Positions 25,389 through 34,089 of a DNA stretch of 64,000 nucleotides are shown one piece after another; the first letter of the stretch is position 1; each line of letters begins with the position of its first letter. The position numbers were made by a program, and so were the translations under genes. The notes below the pieces were generated by a model. The model did not search any database. It worked only from the letters and a program-made list of their open reading frames with translations, and was not told the DNA's origin. Source of the DNA: CAZPRY01 sp964589175 (GTDB lineage Bacteria > Fidelibacterota > UBA2242). The DNA lies in NCBI GenBank assembly GCA_964589175.1, contig CAZPRY010000019.1, positions 1 through 64,000 on the forward strand, in the 5' to 3' direction.

Positions 25389-25907
25389 TTACACATTATA
25401 AATGCCCGTAGGCAACATCTCATTGTTTATTATTTTTTCAATAATTCCGGGAATGGCTGCCTCCACTTCAGGGCTGCAATTTTCGGAAAATGTCTCCGTA
25501 TCCTGCACTTCGACGGCATAGATGATAATCTCGGAAGGCAGCGTCTCGCGGTATTCCTTGAGGAGTTCCAGGGCTTCGAAAAAACTCATGTCGTGCGGGG
25601 AAGAGAAATTGAGCGTATTTTGAAAATCCTCAGGAGTATAACGAAAGAGCGATCCGGGAGCGGTTTCGCTGCTGCGGATGGCATCGACGATCAATAATCT
25701 ATCATAACCGACGATCTGATCGGCAACCCGGAATCCCGCGGCGCTCGCTTCGAGGACATCGACGTCCGGGCAGCGCTCTCCGATTTCGCGCGCAATGCGA
25801 AGGCCGACGCCGTCGTCCGAGAGAATCGGATTTCCCAACCCGAGCACGAGAGTTTTAAGTTGTGTTTCAGCGTTCAATGATTTTCCTGATTTTTCCGTCC
25901 GTATCAT
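25389..25907 (-). CDS. [NiFe]-hydrogenase maturation protease
   Basis: Proteases of the HyaD/HycI/HoxW family cut a short C-terminal tail from the hydrogenase large subunit once nickel is inserted. The 172-residue product has the family N-terminus VLGLGNPILSDDGVG, with the Glu/Asp nickel-sensing positions in this loop and in LLIVDAIRS. It directly follows the large-subunit gene and overlaps it by 41 bases if translated from the ATG at 25907. The first 17 residues are not family-like, so a later non-ATG start is possible. Its expected substrate is MvhA encoded just upstream. Confidence 0.9.
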   Translation of the reverse strand: MIRTEKSGKSLNAETQLKTLVLGLGNPILSDDGVGLRIAREIGERCPDVDVLEASAAGFRVADQIVGYDRLLIVDAIRSSETAPGSLFRYTPEDFQNTLNFSSPHDMSFFEALELLKEYRETLPSEIIIYAVEVQDTETFSENCSPEVEAAIPGIIEKIINNEMLPTGIYNV

Positions 25908-27327
25908 GGATTCGAATCAGCAGCGGCATCTTGCCCGGGAGGTGATGCGTCGCGCAGGCCATGCAGGGATCGTAGGACCGAAAGGCCATCTCCACCATGT
26001 TCAGGATCCCCTGATCTACTTTTCCGTCCCGAATCAGGCTCCGCGCGGCTTTGGCGATCGACATCGACATCGCGGCCGAATTTCCAACCGTCGCGACAAT
26101 CAGGTTGACGGCCCGGATGATACCGTTTTCATCGGTTTTATAATGGTGAATAAGCGTGCCGCGGGCGGCTTCCGTGACGCCGACACCTTCGTCAGGCGTT
26201 TGGGTGGGCAGACGCCGGATATCGGGTGAAGTAATCGATGAATCTTGCAGGAGTTGCACCAGGTGCTCGGCGGCGTAAACCACTTCCACCAGGCGCGCCC
26301 AGTGAAAGGCCAGCGTATAATGGGCGGGCTTTTCGCCGAGCGTCGCGTACATGCGTTCGTACTCTTCCTGGGCCAGAGGAGTCGCCATGCCGTCTGCCGC
26401 GTTCAGGCGCGCCAGCGGTGCGACCCGGTAGACGCCGCTCTCCTTGCCGTCCTCGAAACCTTTCCAGCCGATTTTCTTCAGAAAGGGAAATTTCATGTAA
26501 CTCCACGGTTCGACATGCTCGGCGATATATTCCAGGTAGTTATCGGCGGAGAATTTGGCGATTTCGACTCCGGCGGGATCCACTACCCGAATTTTGCCGT
26601 CGTAAAAATTGACCTTGTTGTTTTCGTCCACCAGTCCCATGTAGTAGGTCTGATGCCGGTAGATGTCGCCGGTAATCAGCTCCACATACTTTTGATTTTC
26701 CAGTACGACTTTGTTGAAAATGCCCAGACTCTCCTTGGCGAATTCGAGACTCTCCCGGGCCCATTTCAGGAATTCCTGCCGCTTCTCTTCATCAAGACCC
26801 TTGGAGACGCCGCCCGGCAGGCCGGAAACGGGATGAATCACGCGGCCGCTCAAATGGGTGATGATGTTGCGGATCTTGCGGCGTGTATCGATGACTTTCT
26901 TGCCGGTTTCGAGACCGACCTTGCCGATCACACCGAGGATGTTTCGCTCCGCCGCAGGAGCGGAGGGCGTTACTACGAAATCGGGACCGCCCAGGAAAAA
27001 GAAGTGCAGCAGATGATCTTCGAGCATGTAGGCATCGTAAACCAGGTTGCGCAATTTGACTGCGGTTTCCGTCGGTTGAACATGATAAACAGCGTCGATG
27101 GTTTTGGTCGAGGCCATGTGATGCGCCATCGGGCAGACTCCGCAAATACGCGGTGTGATGCGCGGCATCTCCTCTACCGGCCGGCCGACGCAGAATTGCT
27201 CGAAACCGCGTAACTCCGGGATTTGCAGATAGGCGTTTTTGACGTTTCCCCGGTCGTCCAGGAAAATCTCAATTTTACCGTGACCTTCCAGCCGCGTAAT
27301 CGGATCGATAGAAATTTTCTGTGACAT
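25867..27327 (-). CDS. mvhA: [NiFe]-hydrogenase large subunit, MvhA type (group 3)
   Basis: The subunit carries the NiFe active site where H2 is split. The 486-residue protein keeps both Cys pairs: RICGVCPMAHH near the N-terminus (Cys62, Cys65) and DPCMACATH near the end (Cys455, Cys458). The 25 residues after His461 are the expected tail removed by the protease encoded next to it. No signal or membrane sequence is present, so the enzyme is cytoplasmic. I start at the ATG at 27327 with AAGGAG upstream; a GTG at 27339 would add four residues. Together with MvhG and MvhD encoded upstream it would feed electrons to HdrA. Confidence 0.92.
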   Translation of the reverse strand: MSQKISIDPITRLEGHGKIEIFLDDRGNVKNAYLQIPELRGFEQFCVGRPVEEMPRITPRICGVCPMAHHMASTKTIDAVYHVQPTETAVKLRNLVYDAYMLEDHLLHFFFLGGPDFVVTPSAPAAERNILGVIGKVGLETGKKVIDTRRKIRNIITHLSGRVIHPVSGLPGGVSKGLDEEKRQEFLKWARESLEFAKESLGIFNKVVLENQKYVELITGDIYRHQTYYMGLVDENNKVNFYDGKIRVVDPAGVEIAKFSADNYLEYIAEHVEPWSYMKFPFLKKIGWKGFEDGKESGVYRVAPLARLNAADGMATPLAQEEYERMYATLGEKPAHYTLAFHWARLVEVVYAAEHLVQLLQDSSITSPDIRRLPTQTPDEGVGVTEAARGTLIHHYKTDENGIIRAVNLIVATVGNSAAMSMSIAKAARSLIRDGKVDQGILNMVEMAFRSYDPCMACATHHLPGKMPLLIRIHDTDGKIRKIIER

Positions 27328-27350
27328 CTCCGAATGCACTCCTTGTCTGG

Positions 27351-28343
27351 TTAGATGAATTTGCGGCGCAACAGTGAAACCGGCAGGCTGAAGCGATAGA
27401 ACGTACCGGCCGGATCGACAATTTGATCGAGTATTTTTTGGATATCCTCTTCCCGGGCGTTTTCTTCGTTTTGCAGACCGATGATCGTAGCCAGGGCGGA
27501 GGTCATTTTCGCGCCGACATCCAGCACCTCGGAGGGCGGACCGTAGCAGCCGCGGCAGGGCATATTGACCCGTATGCAGCGACCTTCCCCGTCATTCGTG
27601 CAACCGGCGCGCGTGACCGGGCCCATGCAGATGATTCCCTGGTCGAGAAAACAGCGTTCCGGATCGGCGCTGACCAGTGAAATCCGCTCGACTTTCCCGA
27701 TGGTTAGTTTTTCCGGTTTGCTGTCTTTGCGGGAACACTGATTGCAGAGCGCAACATCCGGGGCGAGCACGCTTCCTTTGGCGGGCAGTTTACCGCTCAG
27801 AATTGCTTCAATGGCTTGCATGGTGAGATAGGGCGCAGGCGAACAACCGGGAATATAGTAATCGACCTCGATCACCTGGTCCAGGCTTTTGACGGTATTG
27901 TGAAAAGCGGGTAAGTCGAGTTCGCCCTCGGCTACCTGGCTGTGGATCTGCGGTCGTATATTTTCGGGATTATCAATTGAAGGGCACTTACTTCCGTAGG
28001 AACTTTCGAAGATCGATTGCCGGTCCCAGAAATTGGCCAGCCCGGGGATACCGCCCAATTGCGAGCAAGCGCCGAAAGAGATCACGAATTGCGATTTCTC
28101 GCGCAGCAGTTTCGCCATTTCGACCTGTTCACTGGAGCGGATCGCGCCGTTGATAAAGACCGCCGTGATCTCGTTTTTCTGCAGGCTGCGGACATCGCTG
28201 TACTTGAAGTCCATCGCGCAGGGCCAGAAAACGATGTCCACCAGTTCGGCGACATCCAGGATTTTCTCGTTGAGATCGACAATGGCCTCTTCGCATCCGC
28301 CGCAGGACGAGCACCAGTAAAATCCGAATTTTGGCTTGGGCAT
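27351..28343 (-). CDS. mvhG: [NiFe]-hydrogenase small subunit, MvhG type
   Basis: The small subunit passes electrons from the NiFe site through iron-sulfur clusters. The 330-residue chain begins PKFGFYWCSSCGGCEEAI, giving the first two proximal-cluster Cys; the others are in SFGACSQLGG and YYIPGCSP. The C-terminal half has further Cys groups (ALCNQC, CFLDQGIICMG, AGC, PCRGCYGPP) for the medial and distal clusters. No twin-arginine signal is present. The start is the ATG at 28343, with GGAGGAG ideally placed; an ATG at 28355 is weaker. The gene is separated from mvhD by the frdBA pair, an unusual split of the mvhDGA order. Confidence 0.92.
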   Translation of the reverse strand: MPKPKFGFYWCSSCGGCEEAIVDLNEKILDVAELVDIVFWPCAMDFKYSDVRSLQKNEITAVFINGAIRSSEQVEMAKLLREKSQFVISFGACSQLGGIPGLANFWDRQSIFESSYGSKCPSIDNPENIRPQIHSQVAEGELDLPAFHNTVKSLDQVIEVDYYIPGCSPAPYLTMQAIEAILSGKLPAKGSVLAPDVALCNQCSRKDSKPEKLTIGKVERISLVSADPERCFLDQGIICMGPVTRAGCTNDGEGRCIRVNMPCRGCYGPPSEVLDVGAKMTSALATIIGLQNEENAREEDIQKILDQIVDPAGTFYRFSLPVSLLRRKFI

Positions 28344-28372
28344 TCTCTCCTCCATTACAATCGAATTAGCGA

Positions 28373-30043
28373 TTACATCCGCAGGGTTCCTTCATAGTGC
28401 GTCGAAAACTGGCGCTGCTTCACCGCCTCGGGGATATAGTCCGGGAGAACCATCGGGGCGATTTTTCCCGGTTTGACGTTCAGTTGTTTGACTTCCTTGT
28501 TGTAATCATAGACGTGTTGCAGACTCAGCTTTTCCAATTTGGTTTTGAGCGCATAGTCGGCGGCATGGAGTCCCGCCCGCCGGCCGAAGACGATGATGTC
28601 CAGCTGCGAATTCCCCATGAGACGGTTGCGTCCGTGCACGCCGCCGCTGGCTTCGCCGGCCACATAGAGGCCGGGTACCCGGGTTTCACAGCGGTTGTTG
28701 ATTTCCACACCGCCGTTTTGATAATGCAGCGTCGGGTAGACCAGCATCGGCTCGGTCGTGATATCGATGTTGAAGCGCTTGAACTGACGGTACATCGCCG
28801 GAAGATTCTGGATGATCGTGTTTTCCCCGTTGATCGCGTCGATCAGGGGTGTGTCCAGCCAGACGCCCTGACGCCCCATCTCGGTGCGGATGCCGTTGCC
28901 CTTTTCGAGACATTCACGGATGAAGGAACTGGCCTCAACATCGCGGGGTTCGAGCGGATGCACGAAGATTTCTCCGTGTTTGTTCAGCGGCTGAGCGCCC
29001 AGCGAACGCAATTTTTCGGTGCAGAGAAAGCCGACGATCTGTTCTGGGTAAACCGCCCCGGTCGGGTGATACTGGACCGAGTCCATAAAAAGGAGGTTGG
29101 CTCCGACCCGATAGGCCATCACCAGGCCGTCGGCCGTCGCGCCGTAGTGGTTGGTGGTCTCGTAATTGCGGATATGCAGGCGGCCGAATCCGCCGGTCGC
29201 AAGTATCGTAGCTTTGGCTTTGACCATGAAATACTCGCGGTTTTCGAGGTGATAGAGGACCGCTCCGGCGACCCGGCCAGCCTCGTCCATGACCAGTTCC
29301 ACGGCGGGTTGATGCTCCAGGATCGAGATCTGATCGGGATGATTCAGGACCTCATCGCGCAGGGTGCGGCAGATGGCTGCGCCGGTATAATCGCGCGCGG
29401 AGTGCATGCGCTTACGGCTGGTGCCGCCGCCCGGTTTCTGGACCATTGTTCCGTCGGGATTGCGGTCGAACATAACGCCCAGATCGCTGAGCCACTGAAT
29501 CGCGTCGGGACCTTCTTTGACGAGGGCTTCAACGAGTTCCGGTTTGTTGTCGAAATGCCCGCCGCCGATGGCGTCCAGATAATGAATCGGCGGCGAATCA
29601 TCAGGTGCCACGGCGGCCTGGATTCCGCCCTGCGCCATCATGGAATTGGAATCGCCCACGCGCAATTTCGTGTCCAGGATAACCCGGGCTCCGTTCTGCG
29701 CGGCCAGCAAAGCGGCGGCAAATCCGGCGGACCCCGCCCCGACAACCAGCACATCGGTCTCATAATCGGGCTGCTTCAGGTTGAATTGTTCGGGATTGAT
29801 ACGGGCATAACTTTCCAGCAGATCGGCGACTTCGGTGGTCAATTTCTCACCCTTGTTGGGGCCGATCCGAATCACGCGCCGGGCATCATCCTTATAATCG
29901 GGATGGAATTTATACAGCAGTCCATTGCTCTCCTCCTCGAGCATTCGCGCACAGATATCTTTGCCCGATTTGGCGAGCCGCAAACGTTCCGGCCGGGTCT
30001 GCTCGACCTTTCTGAGCGATTCTTGCATATGGTCCGGATACAT
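28373..30043 (-). CDS. frdA: Soluble fumarate reductase/succinate dehydrogenase flavoprotein
   Basis: This 556-residue FAD protein belongs to the SdhA/FrdA/TfrA family. The FAD loop VVGAGSAGFAAALLA is at 101-115, after an N-terminal extension of about 95 residues. Active-site positions known from E. coli FrdA can be matched: His326 (YHPTG), Thr342-Glu343, Arg367 (EPRDVEA), His440 (LHYQNGG) and Arg474 (GRNRLMGNS). The segment that carries the covalently linked His in membrane enzymes reads SNSMMAQGG here, so FAD is probably bound non-covalently, as in soluble fumarate reductases and L-aspartate oxidase. No membrane-anchor gene is present. It is followed by mvhG and preceded by frdB. Direction (fumarate reduction or succinate oxidation) cannot be read from sequence. 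Confidence 0.85.
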   Translation of the reverse strand: MYPDHMQESLRKVEQTRPERLRLAKSGKDICARMLEEESNGLLYKFHPDYKDDARRVIRIGPNKGEKLTTEVADLLESYARINPEQFNLKQPDYETDVLVVGAGSAGFAAALLAAQNGARVILDTKLRVGDSNSMMAQGGIQAAVAPDDSPPIHYLDAIGGGHFDNKPELVEALVKEGPDAIQWLSDLGVMFDRNPDGTMVQKPGGGTSRKRMHSARDYTGAAICRTLRDEVLNHPDQISILEHQPAVELVMDEAGRVAGAVLYHLENREYFMVKAKATILATGGFGRLHIRNYETTNHYGATADGLVMAYRVGANLLFMDSVQYHPTGAVYPEQIVGFLCTEKLRSLGAQPLNKHGEIFVHPLEPRDVEASSFIRECLEKGNGIRTEMGRQGVWLDTPLIDAINGENTIIQNLPAMYRQFKRFNIDITTEPMLVYPTLHYQNGGVEINNRCETRVPGLYVAGEASGGVHGRNRLMGNSQLDIIVFGRRAGLHAADYALKTKLEKLSLQHVYDYNKEVKQLNVKPGKIAPMVLPDYIPEAVKQRQFSTHYEGTLRM

Positions 30044-30070
30044 GGTATTCCCCCTCTGAAATATGAAATC

Positions 30071-30757
30071 TTATTTGACTTTAATCTCGCGCGAATAGTA
30101 CTTTTCGCGCAGCCTGTCTTTATCCATGGTCTTCAGGGTTTCGAACTCCTGATCGTAGACGCCCTGCTTAATTTCTTCAACCCGTTTCGCCAGGTGCGGG
30201 CTCTTTTTCATCAGGTAGCGTCCGTAGAGCCGGCGGGCCAGAATCGCGGCGTTGTACTGCACAATCTCGGCCGGGCAGCGCAGGGCGCAGAGTCCACAGC
30301 GGATGCAATCGAAGGAGAGATCGGCGCTGCGTTCGATATTGCCCTGGATCAGGGCCTGAATATAGTCCATGACCTCGATATCCTGCGGGCAGGCTTTGGT
30401 GCAGGTGTTGCAGGCCACGCAGCGAAAAATGACTGGGTAAAGTTCCTTGAAGGTAGCCACATCCGGCGTCAGTTTTGTGATATCATAGACTGGCTTTTCG
30501 GCCGGTACGAAGGGAATGGTGGCGATATTCATGCCGTCGGAGACGACAGTCTGGCAGGCCAGCCCGGCCTGGAGCTTATAGTCGCCTTTTTCGCGATAAA
30601 TGGTTGCGCAGGCGCCGCAGAATCCTTCCCGGCAGCCGACGCCGTGGGTCAGTTGAAAGCCGGCATATTCCATGGCCGCCAGGATGGTCGAGGCCGCCGG
30701 AACGTCGAAGCCTTCGCCCAGGATGTAGACCTTGACCGTTTTGATACCTTTTTCCAT
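30071..30757 (-). CDS. frdB: Fumarate reductase-type iron-sulfur subunit
   Basis: This 228-residue electron-transfer subunit pairs with FrdA. The N-terminal plant-type [2Fe-2S] site uses Cys42, Cys47, Cys50 and Cys68 (GCREGFCGAC, then LAC). The C-terminal half has two full CxxCxxCxxxCP sets at 113-123 and 151-161, so two [4Fe-4S] clusters, where classical SdhB has one [4Fe-4S] and one [3Fe-4S]. Methanogen TfrB has a similar front half fused to an HdrB-like CCG domain; here the CCG domain is absent but hdrB is a separate gene in the same operon. GAGGAGG precedes the ATG. The gene starts three bases after the mvhD stop, which argues for joint expression with the hydrogenase. Confidence 0.88.
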   Translation of the reverse strand: MEKGIKTVKVYILGEGFDVPAASTILAAMEYAGFQLTHGVGCREGFCGACATIYREKGDYKLQAGLACQTVVSDGMNIATIPFVPAEKPVYDITKLTPDVATFKELYPVIFRCVACNTCTKACPQDIEVMDYIQALIQGNIERSADLSFDCIRCGLCALRCPAEIVQYNAAILARRLYGRYLMKKSPHLAKRVEEIKQGVYDQEFETLKTMDKDRLREKYYSREIKVK

Positions 30758-30760
30758 TCT

Positions 30761-31183
30761 CTAAACCTCCTCAAAAGAAAGGGTTTGCAGGGGACCCAGC
30801 TGTTTGATTTTATCTACGTAGGATTGCATGGTTTGTGCGAACTTCTTGCCCTCGCTGGCCGAAATCCATTCGAGGTGCAGGCGCTCGGGATCGATGCCGA
30901 ATTGCTGGAGTTGTTTCTTCAGCAGGATGACGCGCCGCCGGGTCTTATAATTACCCGCCTGGTAGTGGCAGTCGCCGGGATGGCAGCCTCCGATGAAGAC
31001 GGCGTCCGCGCCTTTCTTGAAGGCCAGCAGGATGTGCTGCGGATCGATCCGCGACGAACAGAGGGTGCGGATGACCACGCCGTTGGGCGGGTATTTCAGA
31101 CGCGAAGTACCAGCCAGGTCCGCCCCGGCGTAGGTGCACCATTTACACAGAAAACAGACGATTTTCGGTTCAAAATCCGTCAT
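30761..31183 (-). CDS. mvhD: MvhD-type electron transfer subunit
   Basis: MvhD carries a [2Fe-2S] cluster and connects the Mvh hydrogenase to HdrA. The 140-residue product shows the family pattern CFLCKWCTYAGADLAG near the N-terminus (Cys10, 13, 16), then RTLCSSRIDP (Cys42) and FIGGCHPGDCHY (Cys67, Cys72). Length matches stand-alone MvhD. The ATG at 31183 has GAGGAG upstream and is preferred to a TTG at 31195. It lies 23 bases after hdrA and three bases before frdB, so it bridges the Hdr genes and the fumarate reductase genes. Confidence 0.93.
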   Translation of the reverse strand: MTDFEPKIVCFLCKWCTYAGADLAGTSRLKYPPNGVVIRTLCSSRIDPQHILLAFKKGADAVFIGGCHPGDCHYQAGNYKTRRRVILLKKQLQQFGIDPERLHLEWISASEGKKFAQTMQSYVDKIKQLGPLQTLSFEEV

Positions 31184-31206
31184 CTTGCTCCTCAAATCAT
31201 GAATTA

Positions 31207-33159
31207 TTAATTCTCCAAAATGGCCTGGATCATGTTAAATATTTGCCGGTCGGTGAGATTCCTCTGCTGCGAAGCACCGGAGGGACAGGCACTGATACAG
31301 GCGCCGCAGCCTTCGCACAGGATCTCCTTGACTGTGGCGACATGTTCTACCGGGTCCATGATGCGCGCCTCGTAGGGGCAGGCCGCAATGCAGATGCCGC
31401 AGCCGGAACAGCGTTCGGTGTCGACTGTGGCGACCTCGGGCGAATGGGTCAGAAAATCGCTGCTGAGCAGGGCCAGCACCTTGGCCGCGGTTCCCGAAGC
31501 CAGCGCAACCGCATCGGGAATGTCCTTGGGCGCCTGGGCTGCGCCGGCGATAAAAAATCCGGCCTTGAGGCTTTCCACGGGGCGCAACTTGGGATGGGCC
31601 TCGGTCAGGAAACCGGCCTCGTCAGTATTGAGTTTCAGACGCTTGATCAGATCGCGGGAGGCAACGCTGGGAGTGATACCCATTGCCAGCACGACCATAT
31701 CCGCACAGATTTCCAATTTCTGATTGGTGAGTGTATCGAATCCGCGCACGATCATCTTATCGCCGTCCTGGTAGATGCGGCCCACCTTGCCGCGGATGTA
31801 GAGGATGCCGTGCTCGGAGACCGCATCCTGGACAAACTCCTCATAGCGTTTGCCGGCGGAACGAATATCGATATAAAAGACATACGGCTGGCCGTCGGGC
31901 ACCTTGTGTTTGAACAGTTTGGCGTGTTTGGCGGTGTACATACAGCAGATTTTCGAGCAATGCGAAAGATGCCGTTCAGGATCGCGGGAACCGGCGCATT
32001 GCACAAAGACAACTTCTTTGGGGACCTTGCCGTCGGACGGCCGGCGGATTTCGCCCCCGGTCGGCCCCGTAGCCGAAAGAATGCGCTCGAACTGGAGGCC
32101 GTTGATCACATCCGGGTAACGGCCGTAGCCGTACTCGGCCATCTCCTCGACGGGCAGCAGATCGTAGCCGGTGGCCACGATGACCGCGCCGACCTCTTCC
32201 TCGATGATCCGCGGCTTGGCATCGTAATCGATGGCCAGGGCTTCGCAGACCTCCTTGCACTTGCCGCAGGCGATCGGATCGAGTCCCAGGCAGTTGTCGA
32301 TATCCAGGGTATAGGTGGCCGGAATAGCCTGCGGAAAGGGAATGTAGATTGCCTTGCGCCAGGCCAGCCCCTCTTCATGCTCACTGGGCACGAGCGTGGG
32401 ACAAACCTTTTCACATTCGTTGCAGAGATTGCACTTTTCGGGATCGACAAATTGCGCGCGCTGGCGGATGCGGGCCCGGAAATTGCCGACAAAGCCGTCG
32501 ACGGATTCGACTTCGCTGTTTACGAGCAACGTGATATTTTTATGTTTGCTGACCTGCACCATTTTGGGGGTCAGAATGCATTGGGAGCAATCCAGGGTCG
32601 GGAAGGTTTCGGAAAGCTGGATCATATGCCCGCCGACGGAAGGCTTCTTTTCGACGAGGATGACCTTATAGCCCGCGTCGGCGATGTCCAATGCGGCCTG
32701 AATACCGGAAATGCCGGCGCCGATCACCAGAACCTTGCGCGTGACCGGAACCGAAACCGGCGTCAGAGACTCATTCAGTTTGATTTTCTCGACGGTCGTT
32801 TTAATGATCAGGGCAGCCTTGTGGGTGGCTTCCTCGATATCTTCGTGCACCCAGCTGCACTGCTCGCGGATGTTGGCGATTTCGCACTGGTAAGGATTCA
32901 TGCCTATTTCTTCCATCACGTTGCGAAAGGTCGATTCATGTAGGGTGGGGGAACAGGCGGCCACGACAAGCGCGTCCAGGCGTTTTTCGCGAATAGCCTT
33001 TTTAATGAGGTTCTGGCCCGGATCGGAGCACATGAACATGTAATCCTCCGCATGATACACACCGGGATATTCCCGGATCTGTTCGGCCAGTCGCTTCACA
33101 TCGACCGTAGCGCGAATGTTGACCCCGCAATGACAGATAAAAACGCCAATCCTTTTCAT
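31207..33159 (-). CDS. hdrA: HdrA, FAD subunit of heterodisulfide reductase-type complex
   Basis: HdrA holds the flavin at which electron bifurcation takes place in HdrABC-MvhADG complexes. The 650-residue chain has the N-terminal RIGVFICHCGVNI block and the FAD-binding loop VIGAGISGIQAALDIADAG (about 145-163). The HdrA signature TLDCSQCILTPKM is at about 188-200, and a central ferredoxin-like insert is present (CNLCNECEKVC, CGKCKEVC). Two C-terminal [4Fe-4S] motifs read CSGCGICIAACP and CEGCGACISACP. No fusion to MvhD or selenocysteine is present. It lies between hdrB and mvhD with short spacers. Confidence 0.93.
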   Translation of the reverse strand: MKRIGVFICHCGVNIRATVDVKRLAEQIREYPGVYHAEDYMFMCSDPGQNLIKKAIREKRLDALVVAACSPTLHESTFRNVMEEIGMNPYQCEIANIREQCSWVHEDIEEATHKAALIIKTTVEKIKLNESLTPVSVPVTRKVLVIGAGISGIQAALDIADAGYKVILVEKKPSVGGHMIQLSETFPTLDCSQCILTPKMVQVSKHKNITLLVNSEVESVDGFVGNFRARIRQRAQFVDPEKCNLCNECEKVCPTLVPSEHEEGLAWRKAIYIPFPQAIPATYTLDIDNCLGLDPIACGKCKEVCEALAIDYDAKPRIIEEEVGAVIVATGYDLLPVEEMAEYGYGRYPDVINGLQFERILSATGPTGGEIRRPSDGKVPKEVVFVQCAGSRDPERHLSHCSKICCMYTAKHAKLFKHKVPDGQPYVFYIDIRSAGKRYEEFVQDAVSEHGILYIRGKVGRIYQDGDKMIVRGFDTLTNQKLEICADMVVLAMGITPSVASRDLIKRLKLNTDEAGFLTEAHPKLRPVESLKAGFFIAGAAQAPKDIPDAVALASGTAAKVLALLSSDFLTHSPEVATVDTERCSGCGICIAACPYEARIMDPVEHVATVKEILCEGCGACISACPSGASQQRNLTDRQIFNMIQAILEN

Positions 33160-33176
33160 AAATCCTCTTTATCGAT

Positions 33177-34058
33177 TTATAGCAATTGCCTCTCTTGCAG
33201 GAGAGGTTCCGGGTTCACATAGTGCATTTTCGACCAATTCGGGTCCCAGGGCCGGCCGAGTGCCAGCGCCATTAATTCGGTAAAGTAGAAAACCGGCATT
33301 TTTTCAAAACCCGGTTTCCGAAGCCCGGTCTCATTCTGGCGGTTATCCAGGTTGAAGGCGCACAGCGGGCAGCTGGTCACGATCGTATCGCAGCCGCTGC
33401 GCCGGGCGGAATTGATTATCTCGAAGGTGCGCAGGGCAGTCACTTCCTTGTGGGTTACGGTCTGATAGGCGCCGCAGCATTCCAGCCGGTAGGGAAATTC
33501 GATCGCCTCGGCTCCCAGAGTTTGCAACAGATCTTCAATAATCGACGGCGCTTCGAAAACATCGATGGCGAATTCCCGCGGACGCACTAGCAGGCAGCCG
33601 TAATAGGCGCCGACCTTCAGTGAACGGAGCGGTTTTGTGATCTGCCGGGCAATGCCGGCAAATGTGATTCGTTCTCTTAGAATTGTCAGCAGATGATGGA
33701 TCTTGATGTCGCCGTGATAACGGACTTTTTCCTTATACATCAAGTCGTTGACTTTATCGAGACTCTCCGGGTCGGATATCACGAACTTGTTGGCCTGCTG
33801 CAGGGTGTTGTAACACATGCTGCACAGCGTGACGATCTCGCTCAGCTGCTGTTCCTGGGCGCGCAGCAAATTCCGGATGGCCCCCATCTGCAGCATCAGG
33901 TCGTCGCTCGCCATAGAAAAGACGGTTCCGCAACAGACCCATTTTTCCATCTCCCTGAGCGGAAGGCCGAGAATCTCCATGACCTGCAGGGCGGAATCCT
34001 CAAAATGACTGGCGTTGGTTTTGAGCGTGCATCCGGGATAATAGGCTAAATTCGTCAT
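33177..34058 (-). CDS. hdrB: HdrB, CCG-domain subunit of heterodisulfide reductase-type complex
   Basis: In methanogens HdrB reduces the CoM-CoB heterodisulfide at two non-cubane [4Fe-4S] clusters. The 293-residue protein keeps both cysteine-rich CCG sets: PGC, WVCCGTVF and TLCSMC in the first half, and YYGC, LECCGAYQT and TSCPLC in the second. Complete clusters argue for a working disulfide or electron-transfer site although nothing in the window suggests coenzyme M or B synthesis. The natural partner may be another thiol or the adjacent FrdAB (inference). GGAG lies before the ATG. Confidence 0.93.
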   Translation of the reverse strand: MTNLAYYPGCTLKTNASHFEDSALQVMEILGLPLREMEKWVCCGTVFSMASDDLMLQMGAIRNLLRAQEQQLSEIVTLCSMCYNTLQQANKFVISDPESLDKVNDLMYKEKVRYHGDIKIHHLLTILRERITFAGIARQITKPLRSLKVGAYYGCLLVRPREFAIDVFEAPSIIEDLLQTLGAEAIEFPYRLECCGAYQTVTHKEVTALRTFEIINSARRSGCDTIVTSCPLCAFNLDNRQNETGLRKPGFEKMPVFYFTELMALALGRPWDPNWSKMHYVNPEPLLQERQLL

Positions 34059-34089
34059 AACAACTCCGTTACGTTACCCTGTCCGAATC

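Noticed and set aside
28397..31210. 937-codon plus-strand open frame across frdA, frdB and mvhD
   Set aside because: Very long, but antisense to three genes with full cofactor motifs. It has no ribosome site or domain pattern and alternates hydrophobic and basic residues typical of mirrored codons.
31243..32943. 566-codon plus-strand open frame opposite hdrA
   Set aside because: Mirror frame of a GC-biased gene; no recognisable motif.
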